From the NCBI RefSeq assembly GCF_019244115.1, contig NZ_JAFATE010000110.1, forward strand, positions 1-58,684: DNA of 58,684 nt, in the 5' to 3' direction. A model generated the notes under the pieces. It was not told the DNA's origin, did no database searches, and worked only from the letters and a program-made list of their open reading frames with translations. Source of the DNA: Bradyrhizobium sp. Its GTDB lineage: Bacteria; Pseudomonadota; Alphaproteobacteria; Rhizobiales; Xanthobacteraceae. The translations under genes and the position numbers were made by a program. Of the stretch, positions 26,375 to 35,577 are shown piece by piece (position 1 is the stretch's first letter; every line of letters starts with the position of its first letter).

Positions 26375-28663
26375 CTAGCGGGCACTGCGCTCCTGCGCCT
26401 CGACGGCTGCGACCGCCGTCATATTGAGGACACCGCGCGCGGTCACCGACGGGGTGAGGATGTGCGCCGGCCGTGACGGTCCGATCAGGATCGGGCCGAC
26501 GGGGAGCGCGTCCGCCAGCGCCTTGATCATCTGATAGGCCACGTTCGCCGTGTCGAGATTCGGCATGATCAGGATGTTGGCCTCGCCCTCCAGGTTGGAG
26601 TGCGGCAGCACCAGTTTTCGCGCTGCAGCGGAAAGCGCGGTGTCACCTTGCATCTCGCCATCGGCCTCGAGCTCGGGATGCTTGTCCTTCAGAAGCTGGG
26701 TGGCACGGCGCATCTTGCGCGAGGAGTCGGTGTCGTAGCTGCCAAAGTCCGAATGGGACACGAAGGCGATTTTTGGCTTGATGTTGAAGCGCTGCACGTG
26801 GCCGGCGGCGAGCGAGGCCATCTCGGCGAGTTCCTCGGCGCTCGGATTGGGCCGCACCTGGGTGTCGGCAATGAAATACGCGCCTTTGCTGGTGATCATC
26901 AGCGCAAGGGCTGCGAAATCGCTCACGCCCGGCTGGAAGCCGATGATCTCCCGCACATGCCGCAGATGGCTCATGTAGCGGCCCTCGACCCCGCAGATCA
27001 TCGCCTCGGCCTCGCCGCGCATGACCGCGAGCGCCGCGATCACGGTGTTGTTGGTACGCACCACCGTGCGCGCCGCATCCGGCGTCACGCCGCGCCGGCC
27101 GGCGGCGTCGATATAGGACTGCACATAGGAGCGGTAGCGGGGATCGTCCTCGGGATTGACGAGGTCGAAGTCGCGGCCGGGCTTGATCGAGAGGCCAAAG
27201 CGCTTGATCCGCACCTCCACGACAGCCGGGCGCCCGACCAGGATCGGCAGCGCCACCTTCTCCTCGAGCACCACCTGCGTCGCCCGCAGCACGCGCTCGT
27301 CCTCGCCCTCGGCATAGATCACGCGGACGGCCTGGGTTTTGGCCTTGGCAAAGACCGGCTTCATGATCAATCCGGAGCGGAACGCAAAACGCTCCAGCAG
27401 CGCGCGGTATTCATCAAAGTTCTTGATCGGCCGGGTCGCGACGCCGCTGTCCATGGCGGCCTTCGCCACCGCAGGCGCAATGCGCAGAATGAGCCTGGGA
27501 TCAAACGGGCTCGGGATCAGCGATCCCGGTCCAAATCCCTGTGCCTCGCCGCTGTCAAGCCCGCGCGCCACCGCATCCGACGGGGCGTCGCGTGCAAGCT
27601 GCGCAATCGCGTCGACCGCGGCGTGCTTCATCGCCTCGTTGATCGCGGTCGCGCCGACATCGAGCGCGCCGCGGAAGATGAACGGGAAGCACAGCACGTT
27701 GTTGACCTGGTTGGGGAAATCCGACCGCCCGGTGCAGATCATGGCGTCAGGTCGCGCCGCGCGCGCGTCGTCCGGCATGATCTCGGGCACCGGATTGGCC
27801 AGCGCCATGACCAGCGGCCCATCCCCCATCTGCCGGACCATGTCCTGGGTCAGCACGTTCGGCGCCGACAAACCCAAAAAGATATCGGCGCCGCCGATCA
27901 CGTCGGCCAACTTCCGCTTGTCGGTCTGCTGCGCGTAAGCCCCCTTCCAGGGATCCATCAGCGTCGTGCGGCCTTGATAGACCAGGCCCTCGATGTCGCA
28001 GACCCAGATGTTTTTTCGCTGCGCACCCATCGAGACCAGGAGATTGAGACAGGCGATGGCCGCCGCGCCGGCGCCCGAGCAGACGATTTTCACCTCGGAC
28101 AGTTTTTTGCCGTTCAGATGCAGCGCGTTGGTAATCGCAGCGCCAACGATGATCGCCGTGCCGTGCTGGTCGTCATGAAAGACCGGAATCTTCATCCGCT
28201 CTTTCAGGCGCGCCTCGATCTCAAAACATTCCGGACCCTTGATGTCCTCCAGATTGATGCCGCCAAAGGTCGGCTCCAGCGCCGCCACGGTCTCCACCAC
28301 GCGATCGATGGTGTCGGCGGCGATCTCAATGTCGAACACGTCGATCCCGGCGAATTTCTTGAACAGGACCGCCTTGCCTTCCATGACAGGCTTTGAGGCC
28401 AGTGGCCCGATATTGCCCAGCCCAAGGACCGCGGTGCCGTTCGAGACCACAGCAACCAGGTTGGCGCGAGCCGTGAGCGAGGCCGCTACGCCGGGCTCTT
28501 TCGCGATTTCGGTGCAGGCGGCGGCAACCCCGGGCGAATAGGCCAGCGCCAGGTCGCGCTGATTGGCGAGGGGTTTTGTGGCTTGGATTTCCAGCTTGCC
28601 CGGCTTGGGCAGCCGATGGTACGCCAATGCCGCCGAATGGAGGTCTTCAGAATTGGACGACAT
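26375..28663 (-). CDS. maeB: NADP-dependent malic enzyme with C-terminal phosphotransacetylase-like domain
   Basis: A 762-residue fusion protein. Residues about 1-430 are the malic enzyme: [36 protein letters not shown] (metal and catalytic region) and [20 protein letters not shown] (NADP fold). From about 435 to the end it resembles phosphotransacetylase, with [18 protein letters not shown] and [17 protein letters not shown]. Such fusions decarboxylate malate to pyruvate and NADPH; the second domain is regulatory, not proven catalytic. The start is the ATG 28663 ([13 protein letters not shown]). It is divergent from the next gene with 177 bp between. Confidence 0.93.
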   Translation of the reverse strand: MSSNSEDLHSAALAYHRLPKPGKLEIQATKPLANQRDLALAYSPGVAAACTEIAKEPGVAASLTARANLVAVVSNGTAVLGLGNIGPLASKPVMEGKAVLFKKFAGIDVFDIEIAADTIDRVVETVAALEPTFGGINLEDIKGPECFEIEARLKERMKIPVFHDDQHGTAIIVGAAITNALHLNGKKLSEVKIVCSGAGAAAIACLNLLVSMGAQRKNIWVCDIEGLVYQGRTTLMDPWKGAYAQQTDKRKLADVIGGADIFLGLSAPNVLTQDMVRQMGDGPLVMALANPVPEIMPDDARAARPDAMICTGRSDFPNQVNNVLCFPFIFRGALDVGATAINEAMKHAAVDAIAQLARDAPSDAVARGLDSGEAQGFGPGSLIPSPFDPRLILRIAPAVAKAAMDSGVATRPIKNFDEYRALLERFAFRSGLIMKPVFAKAKTQAVRVIYAEGEDERVLRATQVVLEEKVALPILVGRPAVVEVRIKRFGLSIKPGRDFDLVNPEDDPRYRSYVQSYIDAAGRRGVTPDAARTVVRTNNTVIAALAVMRGEAEAMICGVEGRYMSHLRHVREIIGFQPGVSDFAALALMITSKGAYFIADTQVRPNPSAEELAEMASLAAGHVQRFNIKPKIAFVSHSDFGSYDTDSSRKMRRATQLLKDKHPELEADGEMQGDTALSAAARKLVLPHSNLEGEANILIMPNLDTANVAYQMIKALADALPVGPILIGPSRPAHILTPSVTARGVLNMTAVAAVEAQERSAR

Positions 28664-28840
28664 GCATACTCCAGCGCTTCCGGCCCAACGTTTGTCTGCT
28701 TTCTTCACGCGGCCCCGAGGCCGATGGTCCGGCGCACCGCGCCGGATGTGAAGCACTCCACCTCCTACCCCGGCCGTCCCTTCAAAAACAAGACCATGAC
28801 AGAGTGTCTTTAGAGATCACGAGGCGTCGGAGCAGACCGA

Positions 28841-30820
28841 ATGATGAAAATTCTGTTGGGCCTTGTCGCCGCAGTCGTCGTCGCGACCGGAGGCTTTTTC
28901 GGCTTCGAGCTTTATGCGCAGCACCGCATTGCGAGCGAGATCGACACCGCCTTCGCGCAGATCCGCGCCGCCGGCGGCAAGGCGAGCCACGGCCCGATCT
29001 CGTTTGACCTGCTGAAGCGCACCGTCACGATCGCGGACATCGCGACTGAAACGGCCGCACAAGCTCCTGTTAGCGTGAAGATCGCCACCATCACCGCCTC
29101 CGGCGTCGGCCAGGCCGATCCGACGCGCTTTTCCGCCGACAGCATCGACGTGTCAAACGCGGAAATCGGTGTCGGAATGTCGGGCGCCATGAACCTGCGT
29201 GTCGTCTACAAGTCGCCGCGGATCTCGGTGCGCGACTTCTCCGGCCCGGCTGGCGTGAAGCCGCCGGCCTTCGAGTCCGGCGTCGACGCCATTCGCTTCG
29301 GCCTCGAACAATTCGCGCACATCACGGCCAGCTCGGTCACGGCGGAGGGGATGACCGGGACGGTCAACTTCGTCGCGGCCCCGGACGTCAGTGGCAAGGG
29401 CGACTTCAGCTATTCCGGCGTCGCGATGGAGGGCATCAAGGACGGCAAGATCGCCAGCGTCAGGGTCGATGGGGTCAATTTCACCTTCACGACGCAAGCT
29501 GCTGACAAGGCCGACAAGCGGACCGGCAAGCTCGAAAGCGCGGCGTCCTATGACGTCGATACGGCCGCGCTGGCTGCCATCCTCAATCCGCAGCCGGGCG
29601 ATGACCACTACGTCAGGGCCTACCGGCAGGCCACGATGGGGGCCTATACGTTCACCTCCGCGCAGGGGGTGCGGGCCCATATCGATGGAGTCACGATCGA
29701 TGACGTCGGTGCCCGCCCGGCCAGGATGCAGCTTGCGGCCCTCCTCGCCATGCTTCCCGCGGCGGGATCGCAGCCAACGCCGGCCGAGGCGCGCAAGATG
29801 ATGGAGAAGGTCGCAGGCCTCTATGAGGGGCTGCATCTCGGTAATGCCGAGATCCGCGGCATGTCGGTCGAGACGCCGCAAGGGCCGCTCAAACTGTCCG
29901 CGATCCGCTACAATCTCGACGACGGCAAGGCCGATTTTGCGATCGAAGGAGTGGATGCCAACACGCCCGCGGGCCCGTTCAAGATGGGGCGCCTGGCGCT
30001 AAAATCGTTCGACATCGCGGGGATGATGCGTCAGTTCGCACAACTTGCGACGCCGGGTCAGCCGCCCTCGCCGGCCGAGGCGCTCGCGCTGTTGCGGGCA
30101 CTCGAAGGCATCGAGGTCAAGGGCGTCGTTGCGCCGTTCAAGACCACTGGCAAGCAGGTCACGATCGACACGGTGAGCCTGAACTGGGGCCAGTTCGTCG
30201 GGGTGATCCCGACGCAGGCGCATCTGGTTGCGAAAATGGTCTCACCGGTGGATGCGACCGACGCCAACCAAAAGCCGCTCCTGGATGGCGGTCTCGACAC
30301 ACTGGCCGTCGACCTCGATCTCGGCGCGGCCTGGACGGAGGCCTCGGGAAATTTTGCGCTGTCGCCTGCGGCGATCGATATCGGCAACCTTGTCAAGGCG
30401 TCTGCCGGCGTATCGCTTGCCCATGTGCCGCGCGGGGTGTTTTCGCCCGAGCTGCCGCAGGCGATGCAAAACGCCGCTCAGGTCGAGATCGGGACGCTGG
30501 AGCTCAATTTGCACGATGCCGGCGCCGTCGACATGCTGGTCGCGCAATTTGCTCGCAGCCATAATGTCGGCCGCGACGCTGCACGCGCCGCCATCGTCGA
30601 CAACATCAAGGCGAGCGGCCAGCAGATCGCGGGCGCCACCCCCGAAGGCACGGCCGCGGTCGAAGCTATTAGCCGCTTCGTCGAAACGCCGGGGCAGACG
30701 CTGCTGATCAGGCTGACACCGCGCGCCAAGGCTCCCGTGCTTCAGCTCCTGCAATTGCTGAAGACCGATCCCGCCTCGGCGCTGGCGGAGTTCAAGATCG
30801 AGGCCTCGACCGGGCTTTAA
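28841..30820 (+). CDS. Large exported or anchored protein of unknown function (659 aa)
   Basis: The N-terminus MMKILLGLVAAVVVATGGFF is an uncleaved anchor or signal peptide. The body consists of beta-rich repeats (for example SVKIATITASGVGQADPTRF, SVRVDGVNFTFTTQAADKAD) without a catalytic motif. The layout recalls AsmA/DUF945-type periplasmic proteins, but I cannot assign a family. It is a single gene divergent from maeB, with no terminator seen; the small-RNA candidate begins 70 bp after its stop. Confidence 0.62.
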   Translation: MMKILLGLVAAVVVATGGFFGFELYAQHRIASEIDTAFAQIRAAGGKASHGPISFDLLKRTVTIADIATETAAQAPVSVKIATITASGVGQADPTRFSADSIDVSNAEIGVGMSGAMNLRVVYKSPRISVRDFSGPAGVKPPAFESGVDAIRFGLEQFAHITASSVTAEGMTGTVNFVAAPDVSGKGDFSYSGVAMEGIKDGKIASVRVDGVNFTFTTQAADKADKRTGKLESAASYDVDTAALAAILNPQPGDDHYVRAYRQATMGAYTFTSAQGVRAHIDGVTIDDVGARPARMQLAALLAMLPAAGSQPTPAEARKMMEKVAGLYEGLHLGNAEIRGMSVETPQGPLKLSAIRYNLDDGKADFAIEGVDANTPAGPFKMGRLALKSFDIAGMMRQFAQLATPGQPPSPAEALALLRALEGIEVKGVVAPFKTTGKQVTIDTVSLNWGQFVGVIPTQAHLVAKMVSPVDATDANQKPLLDGGLDTLAVDLDLGAAWTEASGNFALSPAAIDIGNLVKASAGVSLAHVPRGVFSPELPQAMQNAAQVEIGTLELNLHDAGAVDMLVAQFARSHNVGRDAARAAIVDNIKASGQQIAGATPEGTAAVEAISRFVETPGQTLLIRLTPRAKAPVLQLLQLLKTDPASALAEFKIEASTGL

Positions 30821-30853
30821 TTCGGACCGCCCGCACTTTCCCTGCAAGCGTTG

Positions 30854-30868
30854 TTAAGCCTTTATTCC
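30854..30868 (+). promoter_or_regulatory. Imperfect CtrA-type box upstream of small-RNA candidate copy 1
   Basis: TTAA (30854-30857), then seven bases, then TTCC. The consensus is TTAA-N7-TTAAC, so the second half is only partly kept. The spacing to the conserved block (22 nt) is close to that of the perfect box at 38625-38640 (23 nt). Confidence 0.35.
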
Positions 30869-30890
30869 GTCCATCGCTCGCACTTCGCAT

Positions 30891-30975
30891 ATGGAATGCG
30901 GCGGAACCGGACAAGCCGGGCCGGCAGCCGCAAGAAGGGGTCGGCGGCATGACGTCCGCCGGCCTTTTCTCGTTG
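30891..30975 (+). ncRNA. Candidate small RNA, copy 1
   Basis: An 85-bp block with 82 identities to 38664-38748. It begins ATGGAATGCGGCGGAACC and ends with a 9-bp stem (GGTCGGCGG with CCGCCGGCC), an 8-nt loop and TTTTCTCGTTG, an intrinsic terminator. All three differences from copy 2 fall in the terminator loop, as expected for selection on RNA. The block carries an ATG, but its frame does not hold up as a conserved protein. I cannot match it to a named RNA family. Confidence 0.6.
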
Positions 30976-31157
30976 GGACTCGGACGACGACGCCGGCGCT
31001 CAATGCGCGCGGTTGGTGGCGCAGCGCAGCCGCAACTGAACCATGGTTGCAGTTCAATCAATTTAATGCTACATGCTGTAACGGTCAACTTCGCTTGCAC
31101 GACATGAAGGCGTGTTGTTCTCTTGGCACATCTCAAACGTGCAAGGGGAGCGAAGCA

Positions 31158-31994
31158 ATGTCCAGTAAGCCGGCCTGCTTTTTCACGCGTTATGCTCTGG
31201 CCTTCGGCGTCGGCATGGCCGCCGTCTGCGGCGCGTCGACGGCAGCGCGCGCTGCCGATGCCGAGGCGGTGACGATCGATACCACCTTCATCGTCAAGAC
31301 GCCGCCCGTGCGTCTCGACCACCCGGCGCGCGAAGCACGCGCCAGCGTGGTCCTGATGACCGGCGGCAACGGCCTGCTCGCCCTCGACGCCACCGGCACC
31401 ATGATCGATTCCACCGGTAACTTCCTGATCCGCTCTGCCGATCTGTTTTTGCGCCATGGCCTCAACGTCATGATGGCCGATAGCGCGCCGACCCATCCCG
31501 CGGGCCTCACCGATGCCAACCGCCTGAGCGCGACGCATGCGGCGGAACTGCAGGGTTTCATCAATGCCGCGCTCAGCCGGTGGGGCAAGCCGGTCTGGGT
31601 GGTCGGCACCAGCGCTGGCAGCATCTCGACGGTCACCGCGGCGGGCTTCCAACCGGCGTTGTCGGGTCTCAGCGGCGTGGTCCTCACATCGCCGGTCACC
31701 GTACTGCCGACAGCCCTTGAGCCGACCTTCAACCTCTATGCCTCGCGTATCACAGTGCCGACGCTGGTCGCCTGGCACAGGGATGACCATTGCACGGTCA
31801 GCCCGCCCACAGGTTCGGCTGCGCTGTTCACGTTGATCCCGTCGGGGCACAAGGAGAGCCGGTCGTTCGTACATGGTCATTCCGTAGCCACCGATCCCTG
31901 CGGTGCCTTTTCCGAGCATGGCTACGCCGGTATCGAGGAGGAAGTGGTCGAGCAGCTTGCCGACTTCATTCGCGGCGACCGCCGCAATTATTGA
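31158..31994 (+). CDS. Alpha/beta hydrolase, exported
   Basis: A 278-residue protein with a signal peptide (FGVGMAAVCGASTAARAADA). The hydrolase fold shows LMTGGNGLLALD (oxyanion strand), the nucleophile elbow VVGTSAGSIS, and a late Asp/His set (HRDDHCTV; HGHSVATD). The ATG at 31158 follows GGGGAG; the frame is open much further upstream, through the small-RNA element, but that part is not coding. An operator-like inverted repeat (AACTGAACCA / TGGTTGCAGTT, 31034-31054) lies upstream. The substrate is unknown. Confidence 0.78.
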   Translation: MSSKPACFFTRYALAFGVGMAAVCGASTAARAADAEAVTIDTTFIVKTPPVRLDHPAREARASVVLMTGGNGLLALDATGTMIDSTGNFLIRSADLFLRHGLNVMMADSAPTHPAGLTDANRLSATHAAELQGFINAALSRWGKPVWVVGTSAGSISTVTAAGFQPALSGLSGVVLTSPVTVLPTALEPTFNLYASRITVPTLVAWHRDDHCTVSPPTGSAALFTLIPSGHKESRSFVHGHSVATDPCGAFSEHGYAGIEEEVVEQLADFIRGDRRNY

Positions 31995-32084
31995 GGCGGC
32001 CTGCGGCTGACACCGTGGATGATCGCGACAGGCACATCGTGCATGGCGAGCATACGAGACGTGCCTGTCGGGGCATCCGATCTC

Positions 32085-32591
32085 TCAAGCGCTGACCCGC
32101 GCGGTCTCGCGCGCGGGGCGCAGCAGCAGATAGAAGGCGGCGACGTGGGTGATCATCAGCAGCGGCACATAGATGATCGGGATCGCGTAGGTCGAACCGA
32201 GCTCGCCCGCCAGCGCCGCAAGACCGATCTGGTTGCCATGGTAATAGTCGACGATGATGTCGACGGCTCCCACAACATTGAAACCGGTGACAAACAGCCA
32301 GAACAGCGGCCGTACCTTGACCGTCAGAAGCGCCGACATCGCCAATAGTCCGGTCGCAAAATCACCATAGGCAGCGAACGTGGCGAAGGCTGCGGGCAGA
32401 TTGGCACCGATGACGCCGGGAACGATGAACACCAGCCCGAAGAAGCGGAAGCTGTGCAGCGTTGCGATCGCACGGTGCGCCTCGACCGGGTCCAGAGACC
32501 TGAGCCTCGGCCAGATGTACACGCCGAAGCAGAGCAGCCAGGGCACGTAACCGAGAACGAGATGGATTTGGAAGACTGACGCCGTCGACAT
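32085..32591 (-). CDS. Membrane protein of unknown function (168 aa)
   Basis: Four to five hydrophobic segments: FQIHLVLGYVPWLLCFGVYI at the start, FRFFGLVFIVPGVIGANLP, PLFWLFVTGFNVVGAVDIIV and IPIIYVPLLMITHVAAFYLL. No family is recognised. It begins 12 nt after the methyltransferase stop on the same strand, so the two form an operon. Confidence 0.72.
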   Translation of the reverse strand: MSTASVFQIHLVLGYVPWLLCFGVYIWPRLRSLDPVEAHRAIATLHSFRFFGLVFIVPGVIGANLPAAFATFAAYGDFATGLLAMSALLTVKVRPLFWLFVTGFNVVGAVDIIVDYYHGNQIGLAALAGELGSTYAIPIIYVPLLMITHVAAFYLLLRPARETARVSA

Positions 32592-32603
32592 CGCCGCCTC
32601 CGA

Positions 32604-33434
32604 TCACCTGCTGACTGACGCGGCTTCGAACACCGCGGTCAAAATGCCGATCCGGTCTTCGCCGAGATTTCGCGCCAGATTGGCGGTAAGCGCGGGGAAT
32701 TCCGGCCCCATCACCACACTCAGATTGGGCGACGGCGGCGGCCCGGACGCGCGCACGCGCTCAAACCAGGCTTTTGCCGCCTCGCTGTCGTCCTGCCAGA
32801 CCAGCGTCCGGAAGCCGGCCTGTTCGACCGCCTCGCGCGTCGCGGCGGCGCTGAGCAGAAAGCTCGTTGCGGCTGTCCGCGCCCAGGGAACGGGATAATG
32901 CAGCTCGGCATCGTTCGACACGACGTCATAGGTCGCAAACCTGCCGGCCGGCTTCAGCACACGGCGGATTTCGCGATAGAGCCGCGGCCGGTCAACAATG
33001 TTCATCGCCACGTGCTGCAGGAACACGGCGTCGAAAGCGCCGTCGCCGAAGGGAAGCGCGAGCGCGCTCGCCGCTTCGAAGGTCACCTGCCCGCCCAGAT
33101 CCGTGCGTTCGGTCAGATAGCGCGCGGCCTCCACGAAGGGTTCGCTGAGGTCGACGCCCGTCACCCGGCACCCGGCAGTGGCGGCCAAAAGGCGCGCCGG
33201 GCCGCCGACGCCCGAGCCGACATCCAACACCGACATATTCGCGGTGATCCCGGCCAGTTTTGCAAGCTCTGCGCTCGCCGCTATCCCCCTGGTGTGAAAA
33301 TGGTCGAGGGGTGCGAGCTGCTGCGGCGTGAGCCGCTCGTCCTCGGGACCAAACACGGCCAGGGCTGTTTTCAGCCGTTCGGCGAGGCCGGTCGCACGAT
33401 AATGGTCGCGCACGCCTTCGAGTGCATCGTTCAT
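32604..33434 (-). CDS. Class I SAM-dependent methyltransferase
   Basis: A 276-residue methyltransferase with motif I VLDVGSGVGGPARLLAA, the acidic residue of motif II in VTGVDLSE, and motif IV region FDAVFLQHVAMNI. The type resembles UbiE or sarcosine/glycine methyltransferases acting on small molecules; the acceptor is unknown. It is divergent from the LysR gene (91 bp apart) and upstream of a membrane protein gene, so it is the likely regulatory target. Confidence 0.84.
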   Translation of the reverse strand: MNDALEGVRDHYRATGLAERLKTALAVFGPEDERLTPQQLAPLDHFHTRGIAASAELAKLAGITANMSVLDVGSGVGGPARLLAATAGCRVTGVDLSEPFVEAARYLTERTDLGGQVTFEAASALALPFGDGAFDAVFLQHVAMNIVDRPRLYREIRRVLKPAGRFATYDVVSNDAELHYPVPWARTAATSFLLSAAATREAVEQAGFRTLVWQDDSEAAKAWFERVRASGPPPSPNLSVVMGPEFPALTANLARNLGEDRIGILTAVFEAASVSR

Positions 33435-33525
33435 GGTTTCCTCCGGAGTCCGGGACAGCGGACCTGCAAACCATGAGATAGGCCGGCTTCCCAGAGACGA
33501 CTATTCGCGATAATGTCAATGAGCC

Positions 33526-34497
33526 ATGAAGCAGAACTTCACAGTCCGGCAAGGTGCGCTCGACGGCGTGGAGGCATTTCTGAGCGTTGCCCAGCATCGC
33601 AGCTTCCGCAAGGCGGCCGCTGAGCTCGGCGTCACGCCGTCGGCCATTAGCCAGGCGGTGCGCGCACTCGAGACGCGTGTGGGCGCGGCGCTCTTCATCC
33701 GGACGACGCGTAGTGTCGGCTTGACGGAAGCGGGCGAAAAATTTCTGTCGCGCGCGAAGCCTGCTTTCGAGGAGCTCGTCGCCGCAAGCCACGTCGCGCG
33801 TGAGCTCGGGCAGCGGCCGGCCGGACTGTTGCGACTGTCGGTGCCGCGCGCTGTGGTACCGATCCTGCTGGAGCCGCTGGTTGCATCGTTCTGCCGCGCC
33901 TATCCTGAGATCGAGGTCGAGATCGCCGCGAGCGAAGAACTGGTCGATCTCGCCGTGTCGGGTTTCGACGCCGGCATCCGGATGGGCCAGTTCGTCGCCG
34001 CCGACATGGTCGTGGTGCGGCTGACGCCGCCGTTCCGCCTCGTGATCGTCGGCAGCCCCGCCTACTTCGCCCGCAACGGACGCCCCGAACGCCCTGACGA
34101 TCTGCGCCACCACGCCTGCGTGCGACACCGCCGCTCCAATGGCGCGCTCGCGCCATGGTCGATCGAGGACAACGGCCATGCGACCGAAATCGCGGTCTCC
34201 GGCCCCTTCATCGCCAACGATTTTCCGACCATGCTCGGCGCAGCGATCGAAGGTGTGGGACTGGCGCAGCTTCCCGCGCCGCTCGCCGCCGAACCGTTGC
34301 AGGCAGGACGCCTCGTGCAGGTGCTGGCGCCGTTCGCGCCGACGGCGCCCGGTGTGTTTCTCTACTATCCCGGCCACCGGCAGATCCTGCCGAAACTGCG
34401 CGCTTTCATCGATCACGTGAAGAGCCATTCGCGCGCTGGACGGGCTGTCGGGGCCAGCACGGCTCGATCTTCCCCGACCTCTGGTCGTCGCCGCTGA
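33526..34497 (+). CDS. LysR family transcriptional regulator
   Basis: A 323-residue regulator. The winged helix-turn-helix covers about residues 8-66 (FLSVAQHRSFRKAAAELGVT, then PSAISQAVRALE). The effector-binding domain follows from about residue 92, including GFDAGIRMGQFVAADMVVV. A weak dyad ATTCGCGATAAT lies 11 nt before the ATG in the shared promoter region. LysR regulators commonly control the divergent gene, here the methyltransferase and membrane protein. The ligand is unknown. Confidence 0.88.
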   Translation: MKQNFTVRQGALDGVEAFLSVAQHRSFRKAAAELGVTPSAISQAVRALETRVGAALFIRTTRSVGLTEAGEKFLSRAKPAFEELVAASHVARELGQRPAGLLRLSVPRAVVPILLEPLVASFCRAYPEIEVEIAASEELVDLAVSGFDAGIRMGQFVAADMVVVRLTPPFRLVIVGSPAYFARNGRPERPDDLRHHACVRHRRSNGALAPWSIEDNGHATEIAVSGPFIANDFPTMLGAAIEGVGLAQLPAPLAAEPLQAGRLVQVLAPFAPTAPGVFLYYPGHRQILPKLRAFIDHVKSHSRAGRAVGASTARSSPTSGRRR

Positions 34498-34582
34498 CCG
34501 CCCGGAGGTTGTGGACACGGGGCCGGTCGCGATGCCAAGCTCGCGCGGCGCAAACTCGCCCGCTACAGAAGAGCGTTCCGCC

Positions 34583-35425
34583 ATGACCATCATCGACTCC
34601 CAGGTCCATGCCTACGAAGCGAACACGCCAAAGCGTCCCTGGCACAACGTGCCGAACTGGCCCGATCACGTCACCGGCGACGAGATGGTGACGGCAATGG
34701 ACAAGGTCGGCGTCGACGGCGCGATCTTCATCTCGGCCTTTACCATGTACCGCTACGACGCGAGCTATGCGGTGGAGGTGCAACGCGCCCATCCCACGCG
34801 GTTTGGCCTCGTCAAGCCGGTCGACCCCGATAATCCCGCGCTGGACGACGTCGTCGCCGAGTGGAAGCAAACGCCGGGCACGGTGGGCATCCGCATCATG
34901 CTGACCAAGGAAGCGAAGCGCGCGCCTGATGATCCGGGACTCGACCGCATCGCGCGCGCCGCCGTCCGCCACGACTTTCCAGTCAACATCCTGTGCTGGG
35001 ACAATCTCGACGCGGGCACCGCGCTGATCGATCGCCACCCCGCTACGCGATTCATCCTCGACCATCTCGGCATCCTGCAGCCGCGCGTGCCGCCGGCGCC
35101 GCCAGAGCCCTGGGCAGAGCTGCCAAAAGTGCTGGCGCTTGCGAGGCGGCCGAACGTGGTGATCAAAGTGAGCGGTGCCTGCACCTTGTCGCAAACACCC
35201 TATCCGTTCGCGGACATCTGGGACCCGCTGGCGCGGATATTCGATGCCTGGGGTTTTGAGCGCTGCCTGTGGGGCACCGACTGGACGCGCGCCTTCGCCG
35301 TGGTCAATTACGAGCAGGCCGTCAAACCGTTCCTCGAAACCGACCGTCTGAGCGCGACGGAGCGCGCCATGCTGATGGGCGGCGCGTGCGCCAAAGCCTA
35401 TCGCTGGTCGCCCGCCAAACCCTAA
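34583..35425 (+). CDS. Amidohydrolase family 2 protein
   Basis: A 280-residue TIM-barrel metal hydrolase. The N-terminal metal site is IIDSQVHAYE (a DxQxH variant of HxH), other ligands are in RFILDHLGI, and the final Asp is in WGTDWTRAF. Close families are 2-pyrone-4,6-dicarboxylate lactonase and related enzymes of aromatic acid breakdown. The ATG 34583 (MTIIDSQVH) is chosen over one 24 codons upstream, since the barrel starts there. It follows the LysR gene on the same strand and may be within its reach. Confidence 0.8.
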   Translation: MTIIDSQVHAYEANTPKRPWHNVPNWPDHVTGDEMVTAMDKVGVDGAIFISAFTMYRYDASYAVEVQRAHPTRFGLVKPVDPDNPALDDVVAEWKQTPGTVGIRIMLTKEAKRAPDDPGLDRIARAAVRHDFPVNILCWDNLDAGTALIDRHPATRFILDHLGILQPRVPPAPPEPWAELPKVLALARRPNVVIKVSGACTLSQTPYPFADIWDPLARIFDAWGFERCLWGTDWTRAFAVVNYEQAVKPFLETDRLSATERAMLMGGACAKAYRWSPAKP

Positions 35426-35441
35426 GGAGCGTTCAGTCAAC

Positions 35442-35576
35442 TCACGCCGAACCGGATCCTCCCACCCCGATCTTCTCATTCAGTTTCTGATCGACGATCT
35501 GGACCGTGCGGTCGATCTCGGCACTGGGGACGCCAAGCTGATCCGCGATCAATTTCACCAAAAGTGCCGGAGACAA
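35442..35576 (-). CDS. Possible 44-aa protein coupled to the reductase gene
   Basis: One base after the PanE-family stop codon, a TTG opens a 44-residue frame reading SPALLVKLIADQLGVPSAEI and then IDRTVQIVDQKLN, ending GGSGSA. The sequence looks like a coherent amphipathic helical protein, not random GC-rich translation. There is no ATG, so it would depend on translational coupling. It could also be a fragment of an older gene. Confidence 0.33.
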   Translation of the reverse strand: MSPALLVKLIADQLGVPSAEIDRTVQIVDQKLNEKIGVGGSGSA

Positions 35577-35577
35577 G

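Noticed and set aside
26600..28396. 598-codon plus-strand frame inside the malic enzyme gene
   Set aside because: His/Arg/Asp-rich antisense shadow. The malic enzyme motifs on the minus strand are unambiguous.
30891..31157. N-terminal extension of the alpha/beta hydrolase starting in the small-RNA block
   Set aside because: The open frame starts at the ATG of the repeat, but the same block at 38664 leads into a different frame end, the signal peptide begins at 31158 and a good ribosome site precedes that ATG.
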